Part shown: one piece after another, positions 8,329 to 17,449 of the stretch | How positions within the stretch are numbered: the first letter of the stretch is position 1 | Layout: the number at the start of each line of letters is the position of its first letter | DNA from: Alphaproteobacteria bacterium LSUCC0719 | GTDB lineage: Bacteria > Pseudomonadota > Alphaproteobacteria > Puniceispirillales > Puniceispirillaceae | Length of the DNA: 64,000 nucleotides | Direction of reading: 5' to 3' | NCBI GenBank assembly: GCA_040839025.1 | Contig: JBFPJN010000002.1 | Coordinates: 1-64,000, forward strand | Translations under genes and position numbers: made by a program | The notes under the pieces: generated by a model | Seen by the model: the letters and a program-made list of their open reading frames with translations, nothing else | Database searches by the model: none | What the model was told of the DNA's origin: nothing

Positions 8329-9957
8329 TCAGCCCGGATAGTGAAGGCTGCCGGAGGAATCCCAGCTATAGCCAGCCTTGGCAAGAATATCCTTGGCCAT
8401 CTTCACATTGTTCGGCCGTGGCTTGATTGCCGCCTCATGCCAGTATTCATTGGCCGGGGCGATGGTCGATCCGCCATTGGTGGCAAAGCCGGACATGATC
8501 ACTTCGCGGATCACGTCACGCGGCACCAGATGGTCGACCGCCTCGCGGAAGGCACGATCCTGGAGCGGCCCACGGGTGTGGTTGAACATGAAGCCATACC
8601 AGCCATGGCTGGCGTAACCCTTGCCAACGATACCATTGATCTTGTCCAGATCCTGTACCAGGGTCGGCTTCAGGATATAGCGGGTGCGGTCACACTCACC
8701 AGCCTCGATTGCCGCCGCCATGGCATCATGGCTGCCATAGGTGACGCGGATCATGCCAGCGCATTTCGGCTTTGCGAAATGGCTCTCGAAGGCCGAAACC
8801 TTGAGTTCCTTGCCACGATCCCAATAGTCGAACTTGAACGGCCCGCTACCGATCGGGTTTTCATTGGCGAAGTTCAACACATCATCAACGCCCGCCTTTT
8901 CCGGAATGTCCTTCCAGATATGCTGCGGAATGATGAAGATCTGTGCAAAGAAGTTGATCATCAGCGGCGCGTGCGGCTCGGAAAGCTTGATACGCATGCT
9001 GTTCGCACCCGTGATGGACATATCCTCGAATTTCTCCAGCGAGGAGATAAAGAACGGCGCTTTCCACTTCGTGTAGTATTCGAAGGTGAATTTGATGTCC
9101 TCGATCGTGACCGGGTTGCCGTCATGGAACTTCATGCCATCGCGCAGCACGATATCAATCGTTGTGTTATCGACCGCGGTTACCGATGTTGCCGCCCATG
9201 GCACAAGCTCACCATTTGGTCCGACCTGGAGCAGCCGATCATAAATGGTACGAAGTTCCTTGAACTCGTTCGAGTCAGTGACACTGACAGGGTTCAGATT
9301 CTTCAGCGCTGATGTCTGGCCATTGCGGACATAGCCATCACCCGACTTGACCGACATGTTCAGATCGGTCCAGAGGCTGCCAATGCCCTCGCCAAGCTGC
9401 GGGACCACCCCGGCAAGACGGTCTTCACGGTAGGCATTTGTCATGCTTGGATGAACAATCGGCGATGCCGCGACGTCATCATACAGCTTGCGCTGCATGG
9501 CCTTGACGATTTCACGACGCTTCTCGACATCCATCTCCTTCTGCTGGGCATCACCCATCTCGTTGATGGAGGCGTCGTTATAGCCCCATTTGTTGTAATT
9601 GCCCTCTGAGTGGAACATCATCCTGGTAAAGGTCTCAGGATCAACACGGTTGGCACGTCCGGTCCAGCGGACGATGAACATGTCAAAATCCTTTTCCTGG
9701 AAAACCTTGTTGATTCCCATGTTGTAGTCTTCGGCGGCAAGCGTCACGTCCCAGCCGATTGATTTGCAGGCCTGGGCGATCAAGCGACCCATCTCCGGGC
9801 GCACCGGGTCAAAGCTGGCGTTTGATGTCAGCAGCGTCATGGGCTCGACAGCCTTGCCGGCGGCGAAGGCATATTTGGCCATCGGCATTGTAGCGGCCGT
9901 AACCCCGAGGCCAGCCGAGGCTCTCAAGAAGGACCGTTTAGAGAAATCAACTGTCAT
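8329..9957 (-). CDS. ABC transporter substrate-binding protein, SBP_bac_5 (DppA/OppA) family
   Basis: This protein of 542 residues is periplasmic and would deliver ligand to the DppBC-type permeases downstream. The N-terminus (MTVDFSKRSFLRASAG followed by a hydrophobic stretch and AFAAG) resembles a Tat signal with KR in place of RR. The body carries family motifs such as FHDGNPVTIEDIKF and GSGPFKF. I chose the ATG at 9957, preceded by GGGAGG at good spacing, over an upstream start at 9990. It is divergent from a LysR gene that probably controls it. Ligand unknown; the operon suggests a modified amino acid or small peptide. Confidence 0.9.
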   Translation of the reverse strand: MTVDFSKRSFLRASAGLGVTAATMPMAKYAFAAGKAVEPMTLLTSNASFDPVRPEMGRLIAQACKSIGWDVTLAAEDYNMGINKVFQEKDFDMFIVRWTGRANRVDPETFTRMMFHSEGNYNKWGYNDASINEMGDAQQKEMDVEKRREIVKAMQRKLYDDVAASPIVHPSMTNAYREDRLAGVVPQLGEGIGSLWTDLNMSVKSGDGYVRNGQTSALKNLNPVSVTDSNEFKELRTIYDRLLQVGPNGELVPWAATSVTAVDNTTIDIVLRDGMKFHDGNPVTIEDIKFTFEYYTKWKAPFFISSLEKFEDMSITGANSMRIKLSEPHAPLMINFFAQIFIIPQHIWKDIPEKAGVDDVLNFANENPIGSGPFKFDYWDRGKELKVSAFESHFAKPKCAGMIRVTYGSHDAMAAAIEAGECDRTRYILKPTLVQDLDKINGIVGKGYASHGWYGFMFNHTRGPLQDRAFREAVDHLVPRDVIREVIMSGFATNGGSTIAPANEYWHEAAIKPRPNNVKMAKDILAKAGYSWDSSGSLHYPG

Positions 9958-10105
9958 GGATTTCCTCCCCTCGTGTTTCAATCGTCTCACAAGGACGATC
10001 TCGTTGGTTGCGTCAGGTGTGACAAAGAATCACATCTCGTTGACTATTAGGCGTCAAATCAATAAGCACAATTTAATAATATTGCTAATAGTATAAATTT
10101 TGCTA
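9958..10105. promoter_or_regulatory. Divergent promoter region between binding-protein operon and LysR gene
   Basis: This AT-rich 148-bp region separates the minus-strand transport/catabolic operon from the LysR gene. It contains an inverted repeat TTGAC-N8-GTCAA at 10040-10057 and further AT-rich sequence with a repeated TTGCTAAT (10082 and 10100). LysR regulators usually bind in such divergent regions and control both themselves and the facing operon. The repeat is seen; its use as operator is inferred. Confidence 0.5.
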
Positions 10106-11035
10106 ATGATCACGATCCAGCAACTCAGATTCTTCAACGCTGTCATGAAATTCGGCTCGCTGTCGCGTGCCGCGACGGCGGTCAACAGGACGCAACCCGC
10201 CATCTCAGCTGGCATCAAAACCCTGGAGGACACGCTTGACCTGACGCTGTTCGAGCGATCCGGCGGCAAGCTTGTACCAACCGCGGAAGCCTATTTCCTG
10301 AAGGAACGAAGCGAGGATTTGATCAGCCGCCTGGACTTGACACAGGAGCTGCTGACCACGGTTCGCAAGGGCACTGTCGGCGATCTGCGGGTTGCCTGCC
10401 TGCCTTCCGCCGCCCAGTTTCTGATGCCCGAAATTCTGGCAAGCTATGTTGCCGAGCGACCTGACGTGACCATTTCCTTCATGACACGCACCTCGCCGAC
10501 CATCCACGAGCTTGTCGCATCGCAACAATATGATCTTGGCCTTGCCGAACCAAGACGCGACATTGCCGGCGAGTCCTATTTCATCGAGGAATATGAGCTG
10601 CCTGGCTATCTTGCCATCAACGCCACCTCCGCGCTTGCCGAAAAATCGGACATCAACGCAGCGGATCTTGATGGCGTGCCATTTGTTGGATTGTATGGCG
10701 ATCACTACACCACGGCACAGATCCGAGACATGGTCGAAACAAAGGGGGGACGCTTTTTTCAACAGGTGGAGTTGCAGACAGCCATATCAAGCCTGCTTTT
10801 TGTCGAACGAAACATTGGCTATTCCTTCATCGATTCGCTGACGATGTCGAGCTATGACCTCATCGCATCATCGCGCAAGAACATCGTGTTCCGTCCCTTC
10901 ACGCTGTCGCATGGCGTCCGGGTGGCTATCCTGATCCCCAAATTCCGGCATCAGTCAGTCTTGGCCAACTCGCTGAAGACCGTCATGCGGGAGGCTATCA
11001 TCTCGATGGGCGGAACAACCGTGCCAGACCCGTGA
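10106..11035 (+). CDS. LysR family transcriptional regulator
   Basis: This 309-residue protein has the N-terminal winged helix-turn-helix of LysR proteins (GSLSRAATAVNRTQPAISAG, followed by LFERSG) and a C-terminal substrate-binding-like effector domain with PSAAQFLMPEILASY. I place the start at the ATG at 10106; a TTG two codons upstream is possible, and neither has a clear Shine-Dalgarno sequence. Its divergent position from the binding-protein gene makes the 120-9957 operon its likely target, with the imported ligand or a breakdown product as coinducer. Confidence 0.88.
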   Translation: MITIQQLRFFNAVMKFGSLSRAATAVNRTQPAISAGIKTLEDTLDLTLFERSGGKLVPTAEAYFLKERSEDLISRLDLTQELLTTVRKGTVGDLRVACLPSAAQFLMPEILASYVAERPDVTISFMTRTSPTIHELVASQQYDLGLAEPRRDIAGESYFIEEYELPGYLAINATSALAEKSDINAADLDGVPFVGLYGDHYTTAQIRDMVETKGGRFFQQVELQTAISSLLFVERNIGYSFIDSLTMSSYDLIASSRKNIVFRPFTLSHGVRVAILIPKFRHQSVLANSLKTVMREAIISMGGTTVPDP

Positions 11036-11220
11036 GCTTTCTGGTGGAACAGCTCCGATACAGACATCTTTCGCAACCGCAATATGAGCAGGGCTTCGAG
11101 GCGGGCGGAACCGAGAAGCAACTTCACAGGTTCTAAGGCCCACGAACCGTGGAACTCGGAACTCGGAGCTTTGTCTCCGGCGACGATCGCCTTTGGTAAG
11201 AGTTGCATGCCTGCAATCCG

Positions 11221-11685
11221 CTATCTGTTATCTCCTGTAAATTCCTTATCAGGGTCAAATGTGGTGGCTGGGCCAATATAGGACAGGCATTCCGGTTCAA
11301 AGACTACAACATGTGAAAGGTCCGGACGTGATCGTGACGAATACAGCATTGCCTGGGCGTCAACATCTCGTGCCGCATCGGAAAAAGCCCATGTCGGCGA
11401 TACTTTGCCGGCGGCACGATCATCCTGCCAAACGACCGAAGCATCCAAATTTCCGCGCTGGTCCACAACATGGTCGGATTTCAGCCACATCGGGACAAGA
11501 ACCCTGTTGATGCCGTCATCAAGATATCTGCGCATCGCCACAACGGCGCCCTCAGCGCTCAACGACGCATAGGCTGCCACCTGACCGGAGTGGTGAAAAC
11601 GTCCTTCGGGCGCCTGGGCGGCAATCATGGGTGTATCGGCCAGGCTCTCTGGAAGAAGCCTCCAAACCGGTCCGTCGAAGTGCAA
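11221..11685 (-). CDS. RES-domain protein (putative NAD-degrading toxin fold)
   Basis: This 154-residue protein shows the RES-domain pattern: VWRLLPE near the N-terminus, PEGRFHHSGQVAAYASLS in the first third and further conserved positions. RES proteins studied so far are toxins of Xre-RES toxin-antitoxin pairs that degrade or phosphorolyse NAD+. No Xre-type antitoxin gene is adjacent; the neighbour upstream is an M81 peptidase gene. The start is TTG at 11685, four bases before the peptidase stop codon ends, with AAGGAG at suitable distance and no in-frame ATG upstream. The family assignment rests on motif recall; a toxin role is doubtful without a partner. Confidence 0.6.
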   Translation of the reverse strand: MHFDGPVWRLLPESLADTPMIAAQAPEGRFHHSGQVAAYASLSAEGAVVAMRRYLDDGINRVLVPMWLKSDHVVDQRGNLDASVVWQDDRAAGKVSPTWAFSDAARDVDAQAMLYSSRSRPDLSHVVVFEPECLSYIGPATTFDPDKEFTGDNR

Positions 11686-11686
11686 A

Positions 11687-13234
11687 TCATGGCTCCTTGT
11701 TCATGACGCCCGAGGGGCTGGGCCAGACTGTGTTCTCATCCAACGGATAGCTGGGTCGCCTGATATGATTGAAATCCCACCTGTCCAGAACCGGTGACGT
11801 TAACCCGGCTGTATCAATCTCCAATGTTTTCGCGGGTGAGAACCAGAGGTCAAACCCGGCTCTGAAATGCCCCCTCGATTTGACAATAACCGTGTGGGCA
11901 TCATCGATATTCAGACCGAACATCTCAAAGAACACCGGGTCTGATGTCTGTGCCCGGTCCGAGATCACCACGACATGAATGCCGCCGATGCGCAGGAGCG
12001 CGGATTTGCCAAGGAACATCCTTCGCCCTTCCAGCATCCCACGCCGGCCAACGACATTTCCATCGCTTAAACCCACAATCTCGGCTTCGACTTCCAGCGG
12101 TTCGTCCCAGCGTTCCCAGACCTGTGTTCCGCGATTGCGGTTGAACCTGGCATTGATCGTTGCCCCAATACCTGCATCGTGCGCCTCTTTTGCCAAGGCA
12201 GAGTCAAAGAATGACCCATAGAAGACACCTTGTGCAGAGGCGGCAATCATTTCAGACAACAATCTGGTGGTTCGACCGGATCCACCACCGCCGGGGTTGT
12301 CACCCGCCTCGGAAAAGATCACCGGCTTTCTGTCCGGATCGATCGCCATTGCCACAGCTTGCTGAATGGATGTGAGTTCGCGCACGAACTCGGTCCGCCG
12401 CGCCCAGGCCATCTCGGCAATTTCATTTGCCAGTGCCATCGCCACGTCATGATCTCTTGTTGCCGTAACAACAACTGAAATGCCGTTTTCAGGTACATCG
12501 GAAAAAATGAAATTCCCGAATATGGATACATTCATCACCGCACCGGACAGTTCCGCCTGTCGCCTTTGCCCATAATCAATCAACGCGCCATACGGACCAG
12601 ACGCAGTCAGAAGAGCAACCGAGGCCGGGGCAAGAGGCAATTTGACATGGGCGATCTGCGGGTCCACCTGTCCGGCCAACATCCGGCGCAGGGAAAAGGC
12701 GGCCTCCTGTCCCCTCTCGGCCATATCGACATGGGGGTTTGTCCTGTACCCACACACCAGATTCACAGCCGAACACATCCGGTCCGAAATATTTGCGTGC
12801 AGATCCAGAGTGATGACAATCGGGACATCGGGCCCAAGCTTGCTTCGAATCCTCGCCAGCAATTCACCATCCGGATCATGCAGATGCTCGGCCACCATGG
12901 CGCCGTGCAGACACAGATAGACCGCATCCACATTCTGCTGCAGCAGGCTCAGGATCCTGTCGCAGAACTGCTCGAACACCGCTTCTCTAATGGGCCCAAG
13001 CGGATGTGACGCGGCGAGCAGTATGGGCACCGGGACCCAGTCGCCCGTTGCGTCCATCGCCGCAATGAAAGCTGCAAATTCCTTGGCAAGGGACGGGGTG
13101 GGCTTGCGGGCCTCCTCGAGAAGATCTTCACCCTCCAGAAGATTCAGGCTCTCAAAATCATCGATGTCTGCGGGCCGCGAGAATCTGTTGGATTCAAGCT
13201 TCAATCCCACGAGTGCCACTCTTGGTGCTTTCAT
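11687..13234 (-). CDS. M81 family metallopeptidase (MlrC-like)
   Basis: This protein of about 515 residues matches the M81/MlrC family (N-terminal DUF1485 and C-terminal MlrC_C domains), named after the microcystin-degradation peptidase MlrC. Recognisable pieces are LYLCLHGAM-like YLCLHGAMVAEH, TLDLHANIS, GYRTNPHVDM and the glycine-rich DNPGGGGSG. The conserved His and Asp residues would bind zinc. The ATG at 13234 follows AAGGAG; an upstream TTG at 13264 is less likely. Family members occur widely beside peptide ABC transporters and amidohydrolases, as here, so a role in hydrolysing unusual amide bonds is likely; microcystin itself is not implied. Confidence 0.85.
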   Translation of the reverse strand: MKAPRVALVGLKLESNRFSRPADIDDFESLNLLEGEDLLEEARKPTPSLAKEFAAFIAAMDATGDWVPVPILLAASHPLGPIREAVFEQFCDRILSLLQQNVDAVYLCLHGAMVAEHLHDPDGELLARIRSKLGPDVPIVITLDLHANISDRMCSAVNLVCGYRTNPHVDMAERGQEAAFSLRRMLAGQVDPQIAHVKLPLAPASVALLTASGPYGALIDYGQRRQAELSGAVMNVSIFGNFIFSDVPENGISVVVTATRDHDVAMALANEIAEMAWARRTEFVRELTSIQQAVAMAIDPDRKPVIFSEAGDNPGGGGSGRTTRLLSEMIAASAQGVFYGSFFDSALAKEAHDAGIGATINARFNRNRGTQVWERWDEPLEVEAEIVGLSDGNVVGRRGMLEGRRMFLGKSALLRIGGIHVVVISDRAQTSDPVFFEMFGLNIDDAHTVIVKSRGHFRAGFDLWFSPAKTLEIDTAGLTSPVLDRWDFNHIRRPSYPLDENTVWPSPSGVMNKEP

Positions 13235-13407
13235 CTTACCCGGGCTCCTTACCTTGGCTCCCAATGTGCCGTCAGCAGATCAATGCTGACACCGATATTT
13301 CGTCTGCAATTACCGCCATTTTGGCAGTTGATTGAACCACATGCTAAGCCTACGATTTTACCATAAAGACTATAGACCAAAGAGATCTGCAACTTCTAGG
13401 TGTCGCC
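13235..13407. promoter_or_regulatory. Divergent intergenic region between M81 peptidase and AbgB-like genes
   Basis: This 173-bp AT-richer gap separates two divergent genes and must hold both promoters. It contains stretches such as TTTTACCATAAAGACTATAG upstream of the plus-strand gene, but I cannot single out a convincing -35/-10 pair or operator. Confidence 0.35.
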
Positions 13408-14835
13408 ATGAGCATTCAAAACGAAGAGAAAATCTGGAACCTTGTTGATGCCAAAAGGGAGGCATTCATCGAACTGGCGGACCGGGTCTTTGACACGCCA
13501 GAAACGCTGTACAAGGAATTCCGGTCGGTGAAGGAACATGTGTCCGCGCTTGAAGCGGAAGGGTTCAGGATTACACAGAATGTCTGCGGCATGCCGACGG
13601 CGGTCATTGGTGAAGCTGGTGACGAGGGTCCGATCATCGCCATTCTAGGCGAATTCGATGCCCTTCCCGGCCTCAGCCAGGAACCCGGAGTTGCCGAACA
13701 CAAACCGATTGCCGAAGGCGGTGACGGTCACGGGTGTGGCCATAACCTCCTTGGCTCGGCGGCGCTTCTGGCCGCAACCGCTGTCAAGGACTGGCTGGCC
13801 GAAAGTGGAGTCAAGGCGCGTGTCCGTTACTATGGATGCCCCGCTGAAGAAGGTGGCGCTGCAAAAGCCTATATGGCACGTGACGGCCTGTTTGATGATG
13901 TAAGCGCGGCCATATCCTGGCACCCCTCGACCTTCAATGCTGTCCAGCACGGTCACTCGCTTGCAAACACAAGGATTGATTTTACCTTTACCGGAAAGGC
14001 CGCACATGCCGCCGCCGCGCCGCATCTTGGCAGAAGTGCCCTTGATGCCTGCGAGCTGATGAATGTCGGGGTGAACTATATGCGCGAGCATATGCCGGAC
14101 TCCGCCAGAATCCATTATGCCTATCTCGATGTTGGCGGGGCCGCACCGAACGTCGTTCAGGCCACCGCAACCGTCAGGCAACTGATCCGGGCCAGTGACA
14201 ATGCCACACTTCGTGACATGGTGGCACGTGTTCAGGACATCGCCAAAGGTGCGGCGATGATGACCGGCACCACAATGGAGGCAAAAGTCTATTCCGGCGT
14301 CTCCAATCTGGTCGGCAACGCGCCACTGGAACAGGCGATGCAGAGCGAGTTCGACAAACTCGGGCCGGTGCCGTTCGATTCAGATGACACCGTGTTCGCC
14401 GAAGCAATCAGGAAAACGCTGACAGCACAGGATATCGCTGCAAGCTTCCAGCGCGCCGGCCGTGAGACACCTCCCGACCTGCCGCTTTGCGATTTTGTCG
14501 CCCCGCTTGAAAGACCGAGCATTGGCGGCGAAGGATCTACCGATGTTGGTGATGTCAGTTGGGTCACACCAACAGTCCAGGCCAGAGTGGCAACCTGCGC
14601 TGTTGGAACCCCGTTTCATACCTGGCAAACCGTGGCACAGGGCAAAATGCCAGCAGCCCACAAGGGCATGGTCCATGCTGCCAAGGTCATGGCGGCAACA
14701 GCGACGCATCTGATCAATTCGCCGGAGACACTGAAAGCCGCGCGGGAGGTTCATGACCAGCGGCAAAGAACAACGCCGTATATTTGCCCGATCCCAAAAG
14801 ATGCCAAGCCACCTGTGGTTGAACAGCCGTCCTGA
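13408..14835 (+). CDS. M20 family amidohydrolase, AbgB-like
   Basis: This 475-residue protein resembles AbgB, the p-aminobenzoyl-glutamate hydrolase subunit, in length and in motifs: LGEFDALPGLSQ, DGHGCGHNLLG (metal ligands), CPAEEGG and SWHPS. It also carries the dimerisation domain segment GKAAHAAAAPHLGRSALDA. AbgB-type enzymes remove amino acids from aromatic or other acyl amides. There is no AbgA partner next to it; the HipO-like gene 14868-16052 is convergent. It probably acts in the cytoplasm on an amide delivered by the nearby ABC transporter. The substrate is not deducible. Confidence 0.85.
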   Translation: MSIQNEEKIWNLVDAKREAFIELADRVFDTPETLYKEFRSVKEHVSALEAEGFRITQNVCGMPTAVIGEAGDEGPIIAILGEFDALPGLSQEPGVAEHKPIAEGGDGHGCGHNLLGSAALLAATAVKDWLAESGVKARVRYYGCPAEEGGAAKAYMARDGLFDDVSAAISWHPSTFNAVQHGHSLANTRIDFTFTGKAAHAAAAPHLGRSALDACELMNVGVNYMREHMPDSARIHYAYLDVGGAAPNVVQATATVRQLIRASDNATLRDMVARVQDIAKGAAMMTGTTMEAKVYSGVSNLVGNAPLEQAMQSEFDKLGPVPFDSDDTVFAEAIRKTLTAQDIAASFQRAGRETPPDLPLCDFVAPLERPSIGGEGSTDVGDVSWVTPTVQARVATCAVGTPFHTWQTVAQGKMPAAHKGMVHAAKVMAATATHLINSPETLKAAREVHDQRQRTTPYICPIPKDAKPPVVEQPS

Positions 14836-14867
14836 CCCTGAGGGTGCGTATTTGTGATCGGCTCGGC

Positions 14868-16052
14868 TCAGCCCGCGTGGCGTGGCAGTTTCGCTTCGAC
14901 CATACGCACCCACAGGCTGGCGCCCATGGGTAGCAGGTCGTCATTGAAGTCAAACAGGGGGCTATGCAGGTTCGCTGACTCCTTGCCAGCGCCGAGCCAG
15001 ATATAGGCACCTTCCTTTTCCTGGAGCATGTAGGAGAAATCTTCCGCCCCCATTGCCGGCGTCAGGTCGGTTTCAAGCCCGCCTGGCCCCAGAACATCGG
15101 ATATGATGCCACGCGCAAACAGCGCATCCGCTTCATGATTGATCGTTGGTGGATAGCCGGGGCGGATCTCCATGCTCACCTCGCACCCGGTCACCTTTGC
15201 CGCCGTCTTGGCGACAGTTTCGATCTGTTGAAGAAAATCTTCGCGCGTGCCCGCCTTCATCGTTCTCAAGGTGCCGCCAATGGTGGCGACATTCGGAATG
15301 ACATTGAAGGCGCTTCCGGCCTCCAGTTTTGTCAGTGAAACCACCGCCTGGTCAAATGGATCAAGCTGCCGTGACACAAGTGTCTGCAGCGCCACCGTAA
15401 TCATACCTGCGGCCACAATCGGGTCTCTGGTCTGATGCGGCATCGCCGCATGTCCGCCCGCACCCTCGATGGTAAGGATGAAAATATCCGCCCCGGCCAT
15501 GGCGGGCCCGATATGGGCAAGCGCCTGTCCAGTCTCCAGGCCGGGCCAGTTATGCATGCCCCATACAGAGTCCATCGGGAACCTGTCGAACAGACCGTCA
15601 TTGATCATCGAGCGTGCGCCGGCATTTCCACCTTCTTCAGCAGGTTGAAAAATGCAATAGACCTTGCCTTTGAATTGACGGTGCTTTGCCAGATATTCCG
15701 CCGCGCCGAGAAGCATCGTTGTATGACCGTCATGACCGCAGGCATGCATGCGGTTGGGATGTCTGGATGCGTAGGCTAGATTTGTCTGTTCCTCCATCGG
15801 AAGTGCATCCATATCCGCCCGCAGACCAATAGCCGGCGACATGTCATCATCACTGTCCTGCCCATGGATAACACCGACAACGCCCGTCTTGCCAAGACCG
15901 CGATGAACCTCGATGCCAAAGCTCTCCAGTTTGGCGGCGACAAAGTCCGAGGTCATCGCCTCTTCATAGGCGATTTCCGGAAACTGATGGAGATGCTGAC
16001 GCCAGGACGCCATCTCTGTCTGTTTTTCTTTGAGCTCAGCAATCAAGTCCAT
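14868..16052 (-). CDS. M20 family amidohydrolase, HipO/N-acyl-amino acid hydrolase-like
   Basis: This 394-residue protein has the M20D pattern: HQFPEIAYEE near residue 25, LRADMDALPM, MHACGHDGHTTMLLGAA with the Cys/His metal ligands, QPAEEGG, and EGAGGHAAMP in the lid domain. Related enzymes hydrolyse hippurate, N-acetyl amino acids or indole-acetyl-amino acids. The ATG at 16052 is preceded by GGGGTAGGG. The gene is divergent from a carbamoylase-like gene and convergent with the AbgB-like gene, so three distinct amide hydrolases sit side by side. Confidence 0.88.
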   Translation of the reverse strand: MDLIAELKEKQTEMASWRQHLHQFPEIAYEEAMTSDFVAAKLESFGIEVHRGLGKTGVVGVIHGQDSDDDMSPAIGLRADMDALPMEEQTNLAYASRHPNRMHACGHDGHTTMLLGAAEYLAKHRQFKGKVYCIFQPAEEGGNAGARSMINDGLFDRFPMDSVWGMHNWPGLETGQALAHIGPAMAGADIFILTIEGAGGHAAMPHQTRDPIVAAGMITVALQTLVSRQLDPFDQAVVSLTKLEAGSAFNVIPNVATIGGTLRTMKAGTREDFLQQIETVAKTAAKVTGCEVSMEIRPGYPPTINHEADALFARGIISDVLGPGGLETDLTPAMGAEDFSYMLQEKEGAYIWLGAGKESANLHSPLFDFNDDLLPMGASLWVRMVEAKLPRHAG

Positions 16053-16155
16053 GTACCCTACCCCGGCAAGAGATGTTTTATTGTTTGTCTTCTACCCCAG
16101 CGACCTTAGCTGGATCTGCCAAGACAGCGCAAGGAACCACCGGTAAATCAGCGAG

Positions 16156-17427
16156 ATGACAGAGCATTTCCATCATTACAGTGATCCCGGCCGCATTCAG
16201 TCTGCCATTGATGAACTTGCGTCGATGACGGAGCCGGACCGACCGTTCACGCGGTTGGTCTTCAGCCCGGAATACAAACAGGCACGAGCGTGGTTATGGT
16301 CAAGATTCGAAGCGGCAGGTCTTGAATGTCACATCGATGCCGGGGGCAATCTTATCGGCACACGCAAAGCCGTGGGCGAAGCGGCAACATCCCGGAAAAT
16401 CATCATCGGATCGCATATCGACACTGTGTCCGCAGGAGGCAGGTTCGACGGCATCGCCGGTGTGATCGCCGGTCTTGAAACAATTCATTTCCTGAACAGG
16501 CATGCCATTGACCTTCCTGTCGATATTGAAATAGTCGACTTCCTCGGAGAGGAGTTGAATGTATGGGGCGCATCCTGTCTTGGCAGCCGACATATGGCAG
16601 GGCTGCTCACCGCCGATATTCTATCGCGGACAGATCAGGACGATCGCCAGCTGGCCGCGGAAATCGTGAAGTCCGGAGGCAGCGGAAAACCGACATTGGC
16701 CCCAAGACAGGACGCCCAGTCAATCATGGCGTGCCTGGAGCTGCATATTGAACAATCCGACAGGCTGGAATCCGGTCAGATTGATATCGGTGTGGTGACC
16801 GACATTCCCGGCATCAGCAGATATTCCATAAGTGTGACCGGCAATGCCGGTCACAGCGGCACCACCCTGATGCAGGGTCGAAAGGATGCCCTGGTAACAG
16901 CAAGCATGATCGTCACCATGATCCGGGATCTCGCCCTTGATATTTCAGGACAGGACAATCGGCATTTTGTTGCAACCATCGGCAGAATTGAGGTTTACCC
17001 AAACGGTGCCGCTGTCGTGCCGGGCGAAGTGAAGATGATCTTGGATCTGCGGGCATCGCACGAACATTCCAGAGATCTTTTTCTGGACCGGCTTCAATCC
17101 GGCTATGCCGAGATCGGCCACCGCGAATCATGCGCGATCGAGATGGAGTTGATATCAGCGGCAAAAGTTGCCCCGATGAACGAAACATTGAGAGCGCATC
17201 TGGCCCGTTCAGCCGATGAACTGGAACTCAGTCACATCAATGTTTCCAGCGGTGCCGGTCATGACATGGCCCATATGTCGCGCATAGCGCCTGCCGCCAT
17301 GATCTTTATTCCCTGCCAAGACGGGTTGAGCCATTGTCCAGAAGAATTCACCACGACAGAGGCTATCGCCAAGGGCAGCGCAGTGCTGACCCGGACTGTA
17401 TTGACGCTGGCTGGCAGGGATTTCTGA
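16156..17427 (+). CDS. Zn-dependent amidase, N-carbamoyl-L-amino acid hydrolase/allantoate amidohydrolase family
   Basis: This 423-residue M20-type enzyme carries IIGSHIDTVSAGGRFDGIAG (metal-binding His and Asp), FLGEELNVWGASCLGSR (catalytic Glu region), ELHIEQSDRLES and SGAGHDMAHM. These are hallmarks of the AllC/HyuC/beta-ureidopropionase group, which removes carbamoyl groups to release ammonia and CO2. It is related to the enzyme at 59329-60609, but the two differ clearly, so they are probably not redundant. No hydantoinase is adjacent, which leaves an N-carbamoyl or ureido substrate from import. The start has only a weak CAGCGAG before it. Confidence 0.82.
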   Translation: MTEHFHHYSDPGRIQSAIDELASMTEPDRPFTRLVFSPEYKQARAWLWSRFEAAGLECHIDAGGNLIGTRKAVGEAATSRKIIIGSHIDTVSAGGRFDGIAGVIAGLETIHFLNRHAIDLPVDIEIVDFLGEELNVWGASCLGSRHMAGLLTADILSRTDQDDRQLAAEIVKSGGSGKPTLAPRQDAQSIMACLELHIEQSDRLESGQIDIGVVTDIPGISRYSISVTGNAGHSGTTLMQGRKDALVTASMIVTMIRDLALDISGQDNRHFVATIGRIEVYPNGAAVVPGEVKMILDLRASHEHSRDLFLDRLQSGYAEIGHRESCAIEMELISAAKVAPMNETLRAHLARSADELELSHINVSSGAGHDMAHMSRIAPAAMIFIPCQDGLSHCPEEFTTTEAIAKGSAVLTRTVLTLAGRDF

Positions 17428-17449
17428 TCAACCGGGCCAAGACGAGTTG

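Noticed and set aside
11140-11152. Small hairpin CCACG-AAC-CGTGG between the LysR and RES genes
   Set aside because: Stem of only 5 bp and no T tract; not enough to call a terminator in the 185-bp convergent gap.
11221-11685. Calling a toxin-antitoxin system from the RES protein
   Set aside because: No Xre-type antitoxin gene lies on either side; the gene is kept as an orphan RES protein only.
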